This document shows, piece by piece, positions 15,542-23,969 of a DNA stretch of 64,000 bases. The notes beneath the pieces are model-generated. The model did not search any database. It was given only the letters and a program-made list of their open reading frames with translations, and was not told where the DNA came from. Every line of letters starts with the position of its first letter. The first letter of the stretch is position 1. This DNA comes from BOG-224 sp963783505. GTDB taxonomy: Bacteria > Acidobacteriota > Terriglobia > Bryobacterales > Bryobacteraceae. The stretch covers positions 116,995 to 180,994 of the forward strand of contig CAWAOP010000048.1 in the NCBI GenBank assembly GCA_963783505.1. Reading direction: 5' to 3'. Made by a program: the position numbers and the translations under genes.

Positions 15542-16066
15542 ATGGCGCCGGATTCCATTCGCGATTGCCTCAAGAAGCGCGGCGTCCGATTGACCCGCCA
15601 GCGCCAGATCCTGCTTGAACTCATCGACCGTTCCGGCGCGCACCTGGACGCCGAGCGTCTCTACGCTCTCGCCAAGGAACGCGATCCGAAAATGAACCGG
15701 GTCACGGTCTACCGCACGCTCAAGATGCTCAAGACGGGTGGCTTGGTGGATGAGCTGGACCTGATGCACCAGGAAGGCGACCAGCACTTCTACGAGACGC
15801 GCCAGAAACAGGAGCACGCGCACGCTATCTGCCTGCGCTGCGGCAAGGTCGAGGAGTTTTTCGGCGAGCCGCTGCAGCGGCTCCGGAGGCAAGTGGAGAC
15901 GAACCTGGGGTTTCAGGTGCTGATCGCGCGTACGGAGATCGGCGGTTACTGCGCCAATTGCCAGGCGCTCCGCGCGCGTGAACTCGAACAACTGCGATTG
16001 CAGGCGGCCACGCCGCCTGCCGGAGCTGGCGGCGCCTCGGCTAACGCGCGCCGCGGTCCACGCTGA
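15542..16066 (+). CDS. Fur-family metal-responsive transcriptional regulator
   Basis: The 174-residue protein has a winged-helix domain (LKKRGVRLTRQRQILLELI; NRVTVYRTLKMLKTGGLV) and the Fur dimerisation/metal domain: EHAHAICLRCGKVEEF with His 92, His 94, Cys 97 and Cys 100, and CANC at 137-140, the four cysteines of the structural zinc site. The C-terminal tail is alanine-rich and poorly conserved. Whether it senses iron (Fur), zinc (Zur) or peroxide (PerR) cannot be decided. It is followed 10 bp later by the phosphatase gene, in the same direction. Confidence 0.9.
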   Translation: MAPDSIRDCLKKRGVRLTRQRQILLELIDRSGAHLDAERLYALAKERDPKMNRVTVYRTLKMLKTGGLVDELDLMHQEGDQHFYETRQKQEHAHAICLRCGKVEEFFGEPLQRLRRQVETNLGFQVLIARTEIGGYCANCQALRARELEQLRLQAATPPAGAGGASANARRGPR

Positions 16067-16076
16067 GGGTTCGCGA

Positions 16077-17765
16077 ATGGAACCGCCGAACCACAATCCC
16101 GGCGCGGGGGACGCATCGCTCGAAGTCACCGACCCTGGCGGCCGCCCTTCGCGAGTCGCCCTCGACCCGCTGCCTTTCCGCATTGGCCGTGCGCCCGAAA
16201 ACGAGCTTGTTCTGCGCGACAGCCGGGTTTCGCGCTGGCACGCGATCATCTCTCAAAAAGGCAGCGTCTACGTCATTGAGGATCGCCGCAGCACGCGCGG
16301 CACGTTTGTTAACGGCCGGCGCATCGAGCGGCTCGCGCTCCAGGACGGCGACCGCATCGGTTTCGGCGCCGACGATTCCTACAGTCTCACTTTCATATTG
16401 AACGCCGCCCGGCTGCGGCGCTTGCTGGATGGGGCCGCTCTCGCGCCGGGCGCCTCCGATCGAGCACGGGAGGCGCCCGGCGGCCTGGCCAGGCTGAAGG
16501 CCATCCTCGAGATGGCCCGCGTCATCGAAAGCTCGCTCTCTATCGACGACATTCTGGCCTCCCTGGTGGACGCAGCCATGGCCGTGACTGGAGCCGAGCG
16601 AGGATTCCTCCTGCTGCGCACGGCCGGCGAGCTGGAAATCCGCGTAGCCCGAGGGCGCGGCGGCCGGCGTCTGGAGCCTTCCGAATTGCGCGTCCCGCGG
16701 AAGGTACTGAACTCGGCGCTCGAAAACCGCCGCGATTTGCTGACTGTCAGCTTCGACACTCTCGGCGGCAATGCGCCGCTGACCGGGCAAACAGTGATGG
16801 ATCTCCGCCTGCGAAGCGCAGTCTGTGTTCCCCTCGTCCGCATTCGCGCCGGCCAAGCCGACGCAACGAGCGTGCTCGACGCCGGAGCCGAAACCGCAGG
16901 CGCGCTGTACATGGATTCCAGGAGCATCACCGCCGATCTCGCCGGCGGCGGGCGCGAACTTCTCCAGACCCTCGCCATCGAAGCATCCACCGTGCTGGAG
17001 AACGCCCGGCTCCTGGAAGAAGAGCGCGCCAAGCTGCGCATGGAAGAAGAGCTCGACTTCGCTCGCAACATCCAGCGCAGTCTGCTTCCGCGAGACCTGC
17101 CCCGCACGGGGTGGTTGCGCGCCGCCGCAAGCGCCGTGCCTTCTCATGCAGTAGGCGGAGACTACTACGACCTGGTTGAAATCAACCCGGGCTCCTGGGC
17201 CGCCGTCATTGCGGATGTGTCGGGAAAGGGCGTGGGAGCGGCTCTGCTGGCGTCGCTGCTGCAAGGCGCGTTTGTTGCGGTGGTCGATACGGACGCATCG
17301 CCGGCCGGCCGCGTTGCGCGCATGAACCGCTTCCTTCTCGATCGGACCGCGGGTGAAAAGTACGCCACGGCGTTCTCCTGCATGATCCACAGCGACGGGA
17401 CTATGCGCTACGTGAACGCCGCGCAATGCCCGCCGCTGTTGCTCCACGCCGACGGATCGTGCTCCGCTTTGGAAGCGAGCGGTCCGCCAATCGGTCTCAT
17501 AGAGGACGCGGAATTCGCCGTCGCCGAGGCGCGCCTGACCGCGGGGGACAAGATCGTCTGCTACACCGACGGCGTGACCGAGGCGCGCTGCGAAGATGGC
17601 GAGTTCTTCGGGAGAAAGCGTTTGAAGCAGATCGCCGTCGCACATGCCTCCGAGTCGTGCGAGTCGATCCGCAAAGCCATCCAGGAAGCCTTGGAAACGT
17701 TCACCACCGGAGCCCCGCAAGCCGACGACATCACGCTACTCATCCTTGAATACGCGCCGGAATAG
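16077..17765 (+). CDS. FHA-GAF-SpoIIE (RsbU-like) serine phosphatase
   Basis: The 562-residue protein combines three modules. An FHA domain (RIGRAPENELVLRDSRVSRWHA, with STRGTFVNGRR) reads phosphothreonine. A GAF domain (about 150-330; DILASLVDAAMAVTGAERGFLLL) senses a small ligand. A PP2C-type SpoIIE domain (SHAVGGDYYD, ADVSGKGVGAALLAS, IVCYTDGVTEA) removes serine phosphate. Such proteins usually act on anti-sigma-factor antagonists in partner-switching pathways, but no sigma, anti-sigma or antagonist gene is adjacent. ATG 16077 follows GAGGG; an upstream in-frame start would overlap fur and encodes arginine-rich filler. Confidence 0.88.
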   Translation: MEPPNHNPGAGDASLEVTDPGGRPSRVALDPLPFRIGRAPENELVLRDSRVSRWHAIISQKGSVYVIEDRRSTRGTFVNGRRIERLALQDGDRIGFGADDSYSLTFILNAARLRRLLDGAALAPGASDRAREAPGGLARLKAILEMARVIESSLSIDDILASLVDAAMAVTGAERGFLLLRTAGELEIRVARGRGGRRLEPSELRVPRKVLNSALENRRDLLTVSFDTLGGNAPLTGQTVMDLRLRSAVCVPLVRIRAGQADATSVLDAGAETAGALYMDSRSITADLAGGGRELLQTLAIEASTVLENARLLEEERAKLRMEEELDFARNIQRSLLPRDLPRTGWLRAAASAVPSHAVGGDYYDLVEINPGSWAAVIADVSGKGVGAALLASLLQGAFVAVVDTDASPAGRVARMNRFLLDRTAGEKYATAFSCMIHSDGTMRYVNAAQCPPLLLHADGSCSALEASGPPIGLIEDAEFAVAEARLTAGDKIVCYTDGVTEARCEDGEFFGRKRLKQIAVAHASESCESIRKAIQEALETFTTGAPQADDITLLILEYAPE

Positions 17766-17898
17766 CGGATCTGTCGCGATGACGGCAACGCCAGTAAGCC
17801 CCGAGGGTGCGCGAATTGGCAACCTGCGGCGTCAGCCCTCGCGGATCAGGAGTGCCCATGCCCTGCGGGCAACCAATGGAGATGAAGATAGCCCGTCC

Positions 17899-17997
17899 GT
17901 GTGGGGCGGACAATATTGTCTGCCGCTGCCTATTAGGCGGCGTGAGGGGCCGACACCGGCTGAGAGCCGGCGGCAGACAATATTGTCCGCCCCACAC
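17899..17997. repeat. MITE-like element with AATATT-centred 27-bp arms
   Basis: The gap 17766-18118 has no gene. It contains perfect 27-bp inverted arms (17899-17925 and 17971-17997; arm core TGGGGCGGACAATATTGTCT), with smaller hairpins between them. A diverged relative with the same arm design lies at 25341-25446. The arms themselves contain the self-complementary word GACAATATTGTC. Confidence 0.8.
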
Positions 17998-18118
17998 AAC
18001 CGCGACTGAAGGAAGCGTATCCCGACGCGGCGTCGGACAAAGCCAGAGGTTTCCGAAGAAGATCGGCAGCCAACCCCGCGGGGCCGCACGACTCCTTCCT
18101 CTGCCCTTCTCCGCGCCG

Positions 18119-19084
18119 CTATTCGTAGAAGTTCCTATCCCACGCATGACGGCGCAGAATAGCTATCGTCTCCTCGGGCAGCGCGCCTCGATCCGAAAGC
18201 GCCGCGTTAGCTTCCGCGTGCCGAACGGTTCTCATGCCCGGAATCACGGTTGAAACCGCGGGATGCGAAAGGCAGAAGCGGAGGGCGGTCTCCGGAAGAT
18301 TGACGCCCTCGCCCAAATCGCGCCGCAACGCGTCCACGTGTTCCACCACCTGCTTCTTGCGATCACCCCTGAAATACCACTCCCGGAAATCCTCTTTCGC
18401 AAATACGGTCTTCTCGGTGATGGTCCCGGTAAGTCCGCCCTCATCCAGCGGCACGCGCGCCAGCACGCCGACGCTCTTTTCGAGGCACAGCGGGTAGAGG
18501 TTCGTTTCCGGAGTCCGATCGAAGATGTTGTGAATCACCTGCACGGCGTCAATGAGTCCCGTCTCAATCGCCGTCAGCCCGGAATCCGGATCGTGCTCGC
18601 TGAGGGAGATCCCGACCGCACGCGCCTTTCCTTGACGCTTCAAGTCCTCGAACGCGCGCTTCCATTCGTCGCGATCCGCCCAGTCGGAAGTCCATACGTG
18701 AAGCTGCAGGAGGTCGATGGCGTCAACCTTCATGTTGCGCAGGCTCTCTTCGGCCGACTGCATGATGTACTCGTACGGGAAGACGTCTGAAATGGAAACG
18801 CCGCGCTTCGCGGGCCAGATGCGGTTCTTGGGCGGCGCCTTTGTGGCGATGTAGACCTGGCGGCCGGTTTCGCGGACCACCTGTCCCACAAGCTGTTCGC
18901 TATGCCCGTCGCCGTAAGCGAGCGCGGTGTCGATGAAGTTCATGCCGAGCTCGATGGCGCGCCGCAGCGCGGCCAGCGCTTCTTTATCTTCGCCACCGAG
19001 CCACTGAATTCCGCCGATGCCCCAAGCGCCAAAGCCGATGTCGCCGATCTCGAAGCCAGTCCTTCCGAGTTTGCGGTACTTCAT
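18119..19084 (-). CDS. aldo/keto reductase
   Basis: The 321-residue protein is an NADPH-dependent aldo/keto reductase of the general bacterial type: MKYRKLGRTGFEIGDIGFGAWGIGG, FIDTALAYGDG (catalytic Asp and Tyr), ATKAPPKN (Lys), DLLQLHVW (His), and the cofactor region ALRFCLSHPAVSTVIPG. The catalytic tetrad is complete. The open frame extends 82 codons upstream, but ATG 19084 starts the conserved domain. The natural substrate is unknown. It stands alone; the neighbours are a repeat element on one side and a broken HEPN gene on the other. Confidence 0.88.
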   Translation of the reverse strand: MKYRKLGRTGFEIGDIGFGAWGIGGIQWLGGEDKEALAALRRAIELGMNFIDTALAYGDGHSEQLVGQVVRETGRQVYIATKAPPKNRIWPAKRGVSISDVFPYEYIMQSAEESLRNMKVDAIDLLQLHVWTSDWADRDEWKRAFEDLKRQGKARAVGISLSEHDPDSGLTAIETGLIDAVQVIHNIFDRTPETNLYPLCLEKSVGVLARVPLDEGGLTGTITEKTVFAKEDFREWYFRGDRKKQVVEHVDALRRDLGEGVNLPETALRFCLSHPAVSTVIPGMRTVRHAEANAALSDRGALPEETIAILRRHAWDRNFYE

Positions 19085-19110
19085 AATCCCCTTTAGTGTA
19101 ATGCCCAGTG

Positions 19111-19132
19111 GGGCGGGTCTCCAGACCTGCCC
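19111..19132. repeat. GGGCAGG-type hairpin upstream of the aldo/keto reductase
   Basis: GGGCGGGTCT and AGACCTGCCC pair around a CC loop, another member of the dispersed hairpin family. The rest of the 310-bp gap 19085-19394 shows no gene, promoter or further repeat that I can support. Confidence 0.65.
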
Positions 19133-19394
19133 GGAGCCAGATGAATAATAGAATAAAGGCGCGGCTCCGGACATCTCGGGAGAATGATCGGCAGAGATAT
19201 TCATGAAACAGACACGATTGAACGAGCATGGCAAGCCTGTAGGCGAAGGCGGGCAGCGCCGTCGAAACCCTCGCGCCTCTATCGCTAAACGAATAGCAGC
19301 GGCCTCTCGACGCGTCCGCACTCGGAGCATGCGAATAAACGCCGAATTTGCGTCTGTTGAGCGAGACCCGGACTCGAAGGCCGAGGAGATGGGC

Positions 19395-19751
19395 TTAGTC
19401 GACGGACGAGCCGCTAGCTGACTCTCGGGCCAGAAACTTCTCTACCGCAGATTTGAGCGCAGGAATCTGAGAGACTGCCACGTTTCATACCTCGTCCAGA
19501 TCAACTCCAATGTAGTCGTGAATCAGTACGTCCCGCATGCCGCAGATAGCCTTCCAGTCAAGACCGGCCATGCGATCCCGCGTCTCCTTGGAAATCCGCT
19601 TCGCCGCTTCCCGAGGACCTCGATGTTCCGGATGACCGCGTCCTGCGCTTCCTCCGAGGCCATGAACAGGTCTCTGCCTGGCTCGATAAAACGTGAAATG
19701 CGTTCGCAACGCTCCCGGATGTCGCTCCAAATACAGGCGGTCGTCCTTCAC
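19395..19751 (-). pseudogene. HEPN-domain toxin, broken (two frameshifts and a TGA)
   Basis: The reconstructed product is a 118-residue HEPN (DUF86) protein. MKDDRLYLE is in frame 1. A shift near 19724 leads to IRERCERISRFIEPGRDLFM in frame 2. A compensating shift near 19612 returns to EAAKRISKETRDRMAGLDWK and the RNase motif RDVLIHDY (R-x4-H-x-Y). TGA at 19487-19485 then replaces an expected Trp (DLDEV-W-NVAVSQIPAL), and the frame continues to TAA at 19395. It overlaps the nucleotidyltransferase gene upstream (GTGA). With three lesions it is either a real pseudogene or very poor sequence; the net frame is restored. Confidence 0.7.
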
Positions 19752-20041
19752 AAGGGCTTGGCCTCGCCGAGGATTCTATCCCGCACATACCAGTGGAGGG
19801 ACTTATCCGTCCCAATATGGACCTTGACCCCGAGCAATTCCTGAAGATCCTGGACCAGCCCGGAATGATCCCGCAGACTCCTTCCCGGCTCCCAGGCGAC
19901 CAAGAGATCCAAGTCGCTGGCTTCCGTCGCTGCCCCACGCGCAACGGAACCGAATACTCGGATGTCTCGCGCACCCCGGCGGCTGGCGAGAGTCAGAATC
20001 TCCTCCCGCCGTTCAGCGCGAAGTTGACTCAGCGTGACCAT
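19748..20041 (-). CDS. MNT-type nucleotidyltransferase, antitoxin of a HEPN/MNT pair
   Basis: The 97-residue protein is a minimal nucleotidyltransferase. GSVARGAATEASDLDLLV carries the G-S-x-x-R-G and S-D-x-D signature with both catalytic aspartates, followed by DLQELLGVKVHI. In HEPN/MNT modules this partner neutralises the HEPN RNase, in studied cases by adenylylating it. ATG 20041 was chosen; the stop overlaps the HEPN GTG. It lies 44 bp behind the deaminase gene at the end of the nucleoside operon. Unlike its partner it is intact. Confidence 0.85.
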   Translation of the reverse strand: MVTLSQLRAERREEILTLASRRGARDIRVFGSVARGAATEASDLDLLVAWEPGRSLRDHSGLVQDLQELLGVKVHIGTDKSLHWYVRDRILGEAKPL

Positions 20042-20085
20042 ATCTACATTCTCCGACAGAACCGGCCCGCTCACGTGCGCGACCG

Positions 20086-21471
20086 CTACTGCTTTAACGA
20101 CGCCGCAACCTTCACCCCGTACTCCACCGCTTTTTGCAGAATCCGACTTTCGTTCAGCGTCAGGATTTTCGCGTCCCGCACCACTGGCTTTCCGTTCACC
20201 ATCACGTCGCGCACGTCTTCCGCTTTGAGCGCGTACACCATTTGCGAAACTGCGTCGAATAGCGGAACGGCGTTGGGGCGATCCAGCCGGACGGTGATGA
20301 GATCGGCACGCTTTCCTTCTTCGAGAGATCCGATCTCCTTTTCCATTCCCAACACGCGGGCGCCGCCGATAGTCGCCATATCGAGCGCAGCCGTCGCGGG
20401 CAGCGCTTGCGGATCGAGCGTGGTCACCTTCTGGAGCTTGGCGGCCAGGTCCATCTCTTCGAACATGTTGAAATCGTTGTTGCTGCCGGCCGGCCCGTCG
20501 GGGCCCAGGCCCACCGCAAGCCCCATCGCCAGCATCTTCACCACCGGCGCCGCTCCGCTCGCCAGTTTCATGTTGCTCGAAGGGCAGTGCGCCACTCCCA
20601 CGCCGCGCGCTTTCAGAATCGAGAGATCTCCGTCGCTCATCCACACGCAATGCGCGGCGACCGTGCGGCCAGTGAGAACGCCCAGCGAATCGAGCGTCTG
20701 CGTCGGACTGGTGTGGCGCTTCGCCTGTTCGTCGTCGTTCTCTTTCTTCGTTTCGGAAAGATGGATCACCAGAGGAGCGCCGTACCTGTTGGCAAGCGCG
20801 CGCGCGGCCTTCAGCGTCTCGTCGGAATTGGTGTAGAGCGCGTGGGGCGCCACAGCCGGGACAATGAGCGGGTCGTTGCGGAATCGCTGCAAATAACCGT
20901 CGGTGAACTTCAGCGCATCCTCGGGCGTCTTGGCATCGGCTACCGGAAAGCCGATGATCGTCTCGCCCAGCACGCCGCGCATCCCGGCTTCCTTGGCGGT
21001 TTCGGCCACCACGTCCTCGAAATAGTACATGTCCGTGAACGTGGTAGTCCCGCCGAGCAGCATTTCCAGGCAACCCAGGCGCGTGCCCCAGCGGACGAAG
21101 TCGGCGGAAACGTTCTTCGACTCGGCCGGAAAGATGAACTTGTTCAGCCAGTCTTGAAGGTTCTTGTCGTCCGCGATGCCGCGGAACAGCGACATTGCGG
21201 CGTGCGTGTGCGTGTCGATCAGTCCCGGCGCCAAAATCGCATCCGGCCGGTCCAGGCGCTGCCTGGCCTCGAAGCGCGCGTCGATTTCCGCCTTGGTCCC
21301 GACGCCGGCGATGCGGTCTCCTCGAATGGCCACCGCGCCGTTTTCGATCACTCGATGCCCCGCGTCTTCGGTGATGACCCACCGGGCGCTCCAAATCCAG
21401 TCGGCCGGAGAGCCCGCGGGCGCGGCGCGTAGAAACAGCGCAAAAAGAAAAAAACTACAAATACGACGCAT
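20086..21471 (-). CDS. exported amidohydrolase, MtaD/TrzN-like nucleoside deaminase family
   Basis: The 461-residue protein belongs to the amidohydrolase superfamily branch of S-adenosylhomocysteine/methylthioadenosine deaminases. PGLIDTHTHAAMSLFRG has the metal ligands His 88 and His 90; further ligands are in VIHLSETKKE and AAHCVWMSD, and GPDGPAGSNNDFNMFEEM resembles the substrate/metal block. Unlike typical cytoplasmic members it starts with a hydrophobic signal-like segment (MRRICSFFLFALFLRAAPAG). It overlaps the cdd end by 17 bp, so it belongs to the nucleoside salvage operon, which supports an adenosine-type substrate. The exact substrate is not provable from sequence. Confidence 0.8.
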   Translation of the reverse strand: MRRICSFFLFALFLRAAPAGSPADWIWSARWVITEDAGHRVIENGAVAIRGDRIAGVGTKAEIDARFEARQRLDRPDAILAPGLIDTHTHAAMSLFRGIADDKNLQDWLNKFIFPAESKNVSADFVRWGTRLGCLEMLLGGTTTFTDMYYFEDVVAETAKEAGMRGVLGETIIGFPVADAKTPEDALKFTDGYLQRFRNDPLIVPAVAPHALYTNSDETLKAARALANRYGAPLVIHLSETKKENDDEQAKRHTSPTQTLDSLGVLTGRTVAAHCVWMSDGDLSILKARGVGVAHCPSSNMKLASGAAPVVKMLAMGLAVGLGPDGPAGSNNDFNMFEEMDLAAKLQKVTTLDPQALPATAALDMATIGGARVLGMEKEIGSLEEGKRADLITVRLDRPNAVPLFDAVSQMVYALKAEDVRDVMVNGKPVVRDAKILTLNESRILQKAVEYGVKVAASLKQ

Positions 21472-21826
21472 CGAAAGGCTTCGGAAACAGGTCCTTCAAC
21501 TGATAGGTTTCGGTCTTGCCGTGAAGGTTCGCGAGCACAATTTCGATGTCCCCGCAGAACTCCCACAGGATCTGCCGGCATGCTCCGCACGGCGGCGTGA
21601 GGACATCCGTATCGCAGACAATCGCCACGCGCACGAATTTCCGTACGCCCTCGGAAATGGCCTTGAACACCGCCACGCGCTCCGCGCACTCGGTCAAGCC
21701 ATACGTGGCGTTCTCAACGTTGCAACCGGTGTGGATACGCCCTTCCGAATCCAACAGAGCCGCCCCCACTTTGAACTTGGAAAACGCAGCGTGAGCGTGT
21801 TCGCGGGCGCGTACAGCCACCGCCAC
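21455..21826 (-). CDS. cdd: cytidine deaminase
   Basis: The 123-residue enzyme converts cytidine and deoxycytidine to uridine forms. The zinc site is complete: CNVENATYGLTECAERVA and PPCGACRQILWEF. Two in-frame GTG codons (21826, 21820) precede AVRAREHAHAAFSKFKVGAALL. I chose 21826, which gives the normal family length. An upstream GTG overlapping the pnp stop would add about 35 residues encoded by the G/C-run repeat and is unlikely. It sits between pnp and the deaminase in the salvage operon. Confidence 0.92.
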   Translation of the reverse strand: MAVAVRAREHAHAAFSKFKVGAALLDSEGRIHTGCNVENATYGLTECAERVAVFKAISEGVRKFVRVAIVCDTDVLTPPCGACRQILWEFCGDIEIVLANLHGKTETYQLKDLFPKPFDASYL

Positions 21827-21840
21827 CAGCGGGTCCCCGC

Positions 21841-21926
21841 CCCGGGGCGAGCGCAGCGAGCCTCCCCCTGCCCCCGAACCCCGGCCCCCGAACCCCGGCG
21901 AGCGTAGCGAGTCCGCCCGGCCCCTC
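21841..21926. repeat. C-run repeat between pnp and cdd
   Basis: C-rich runs (CCCCCGAACCCCGG-type) carry the motif GCGAGCG-N-AGCGAG twice, at 21848-21862 and 21898-21911. It is the same family as the array at 509-758. It lies between two operon genes that elsewhere in the operon overlap, so it looks like an insertion into a compact operon. Confidence 0.7.
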
Positions 21927-21927
21927 T

Positions 21928-22743
21928 TCACGCCGCCTCCGCCAGTTTCGGCAGCAGAGCCTTGAGATAGAGGACCAGCGAATCGCGCACCATGGCGCCG
22001 GTCTCGAGCACTTCCTCGTGATGGATCTTCTGCGGCAGGACTCCCGCGGCCATGTTCGTCACGCAGGAAATCCCCAGAACCTTCATGCCCATGTGATTGG
22101 CCACGATGGCTTCCGCCGCCGTGGACATGCCTACCACATCCGCGCCGATCGTTCGCAGGAACCGGATCTCCGCGGGCGTCTCGTAGCTCGGTCCCAGCAT
22201 CGCCGCATAGACTCCCTCGGCTACCGCGATTCCCAGTTTCGCCGCCACGCGCTTGGCAATCTCGCGAAACTCGCGCGAATACGCATCCGACATATCCGGG
22301 AAACGCGGCCCCAGCGAATCGTCGTTCGGTCCCACCAGCGGATTCGATCCTTGCAGATTGATGTGATCGGAAATCAGCACCAGGGCGCCGCGTTGCAGGG
22401 CCAGATTGATGCCGCCGGCCGCATTCGTCAAGACGATGGAGCGCGCGCCGAGCTTCCTGAGCACGCGCACGCCGAACGTAGACTGCCAAGGAGTATTGCC
22501 TTCGTAGAGATGCGCGCGGCCGCTCATCACGGCGACGCTCAAATCGCCCAGCCGCCCCAGGATCAGCTTGCCGGCGTGTCCCGCGGCGGTCGAAACAGGC
22601 CAGCCGGGGATGTCGGAGTAGCGGATCTCGGTTCGCCCGTTCAACTCGTCCGCAAATGCGCCCAGTCCGCTTCCGAGCGCCACGGCGATGGAAGGCCATA
22701 CCGCCGCGCGGCTTTCGATGTACGCCTTGGCTTCGTCGATCAC
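21928..22743 (-). CDS. purine nucleoside phosphorylase (trimeric type)
   Basis: The 271-residue enzyme cleaves inosine/guanosine with phosphate. Family blocks: VALGSGLGAFADEL (phosphate loop), GRAHLYEGNTPWQSTFGVRVL, IVLTNAAGGINLAL, GVYAAMLGPSYETPAEIRFLR and DVVGMSTAAEAIVANHMGM. This is the high-molecular-selectivity trimeric PNP (PunA/PNP I), not the hexameric DeoD. Start is GTG 22743, overlapping the nupC stop as GTGA. The operon also contains a nucleoside importer and a pyrimidine phosphorylase, giving a complete salvage set. Confidence 0.92.
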   Translation of the reverse strand: MIDEAKAYIESRAAVWPSIAVALGSGLGAFADELNGRTEIRYSDIPGWPVSTAAGHAGKLILGRLGDLSVAVMSGRAHLYEGNTPWQSTFGVRVLRKLGARSIVLTNAAGGINLALQRGALVLISDHINLQGSNPLVGPNDDSLGPRFPDMSDAYSREFREIAKRVAAKLGIAVAEGVYAAMLGPSYETPAEIRFLRTIGADVVGMSTAAEAIVANHMGMKVLGISCVTNMAAGVLPQKIHHEEVLETGAMVRDSLVLYLKALLPKLAEAA

Positions 22744-23969
22744 AACAGCATTCCGGCGATGCACGCCGACATGAAATTGGCCAGCGAGCCGGCCGCCACC
22801 GCTCGCAGTCCCAATCGCGCCAGATCCGACTTGCGCGTCGGAGCCAGCGCGCCGATGCCGCCGATCTGAATCGCGATCGAGCTGAAATTCGCGAACCCGC
22901 ACAGCGCGTACGTGGCGATGATGAACGAGCGCGGATTGAGCGCCTGTTTCATCGGACCCAACTGCGTGAACGCCACGAACTCGTTCGTCACCAACCGCGT
23001 GCCCAGCAGATTTCCAATCGCGTGCGCGTCGCTCCACGGCACGCCCATCACCCAGGCGAGCGGAGAGAAGACGATCCCGAACAGGTCCTGAAGCGTCGCG
23101 GGCAGCCAGCGGAACCAGGCCATCCCGTGCAGCCCGCCCATAATCCCATTCAGCATCGCGATGAGCGCCAGAAACGCAATCAGCATTCCGCCCACGTTCA
23201 GCGCCAGGTGCAGCCCGTCGCCGGCTCCCTGCGCAGCCGCGTCGATCACGTTCACGGCCGTCTTCTCGATCTTGATTTCCACCCGGCCCGCCGTCACCGG
23301 CTTCCCCGTCTCGGGAATGAAGATCTTCGCCAGCATGATGGTGGCCGGCGCGGTCATGATCACCGCCGTCAGCAGGTGCGTGATTTCCACGTGCGCGATC
23401 AGAACGTACGCCGCCATCACGCTGCCCGAAACGTGCGCCATTCCCGCCGTCATCACGACGAACAGCTCGGATTCGGTCAAGCCCGCGAGGAACGGCTTGA
23501 TCGTCAGCGGGGCTTCGGTCTGCCCCATGAAAATGCTGGCCGCAACGTCGAGCGACTCGGCGCCGCTCACACCCATCACTTTTTGCATCCCGATCGCCAT
23601 CCATCGCACCACCCACTGCATCACCCCGAGGTAGTACAGAATCGAGAAGAACGAGGCGATGAAGATGATGATCGGAAGGACCTGAAACGCGAAGACTACG
23701 CCAAATTGCGCGGTGGTGTTGGCGCCCAAAGCGTCGCCGAACACAAAACGGCTGCCCGCCGTGGTGTACCCGAGCATAGCGCTCACGCCCGCGCCGATAG
23801 TCTGGAACACCTTACCGAAACCGGTCTTGAGGACTAGTACCGCGAACGCGAACTGAAGGCCGAGCCCCCAGGCCAACAGCCGCGGTTTCACCGCGCGCCG
23901 GTTGGTCGAGCAGAGCCAGGCGGCGCACAAGATCACCACCAGGCCGAGCAGGCCGGTGAAGCGGCCCAT
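22740..23969 (-). CDS. nupC: concentrative nucleoside transporter, NupC/CNT family
   Basis: The 409-residue membrane protein imports nucleosides with protons or sodium. Typical CNT blocks: FAFQVLPIIIFIASFFSILYYLG, SIFMGQTEAPLTIKPFLAGLTESELFVVMTAGMAHVSGSVMAAY (Q-T-E-A substrate motif) and RSFIIATYALCGFANFSSIAIQIGG. Eight or more membrane segments are visible. It overlaps pdp by one base (TGATG) and pnp by the GTGA motif, so co-translation is likely. Confidence 0.93.
   Translation of the reverse strand: MGRFTGLLGLVVILCAAWLCSTNRRAVKPRLLAWGLGLQFAFAVLVLKTGFGKVFQTIGAGVSAMLGYTTAGSRFVFGDALGANTTAQFGVVFAFQVLPIIIFIASFFSILYYLGVMQWVVRWMAIGMQKVMGVSGAESLDVAASIFMGQTEAPLTIKPFLAGLTESELFVVMTAGMAHVSGSVMAAYVLIAHVEITHLLTAVIMTAPATIMLAKIFIPETGKPVTAGRVEIKIEKTAVNVIDAAAQGAGDGLHLALNVGGMLIAFLALIAMLNGIMGGLHGMAWFRWLPATLQDLFGIVFSPLAWVMGVPWSDAHAIGNLLGTRLVTNEFVAFTQLGPMKQALNPRSFIIATYALCGFANFSSIAIQIGGIGALAPTRKSDLARLGLRAVAAGSLANFMSACIAGMLL

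Noticed and set aside
19203..19421. 72-codon plus-strand frame between the aldo/keto reductase and HEPN gene
   Set aside because: Arginine-rich, no homology pattern, and it overlaps the end of the reconstructed HEPN frame.
13374..19487. Alternative genetic code (TGA read as Trp)
   Set aside because: TGA is used as a genuine stop in intact overlapping pairs (apbE/hemE, rfaE1/gmhB, MNT/HEPN), so the two interrupted genes are better explained by mutation or error.
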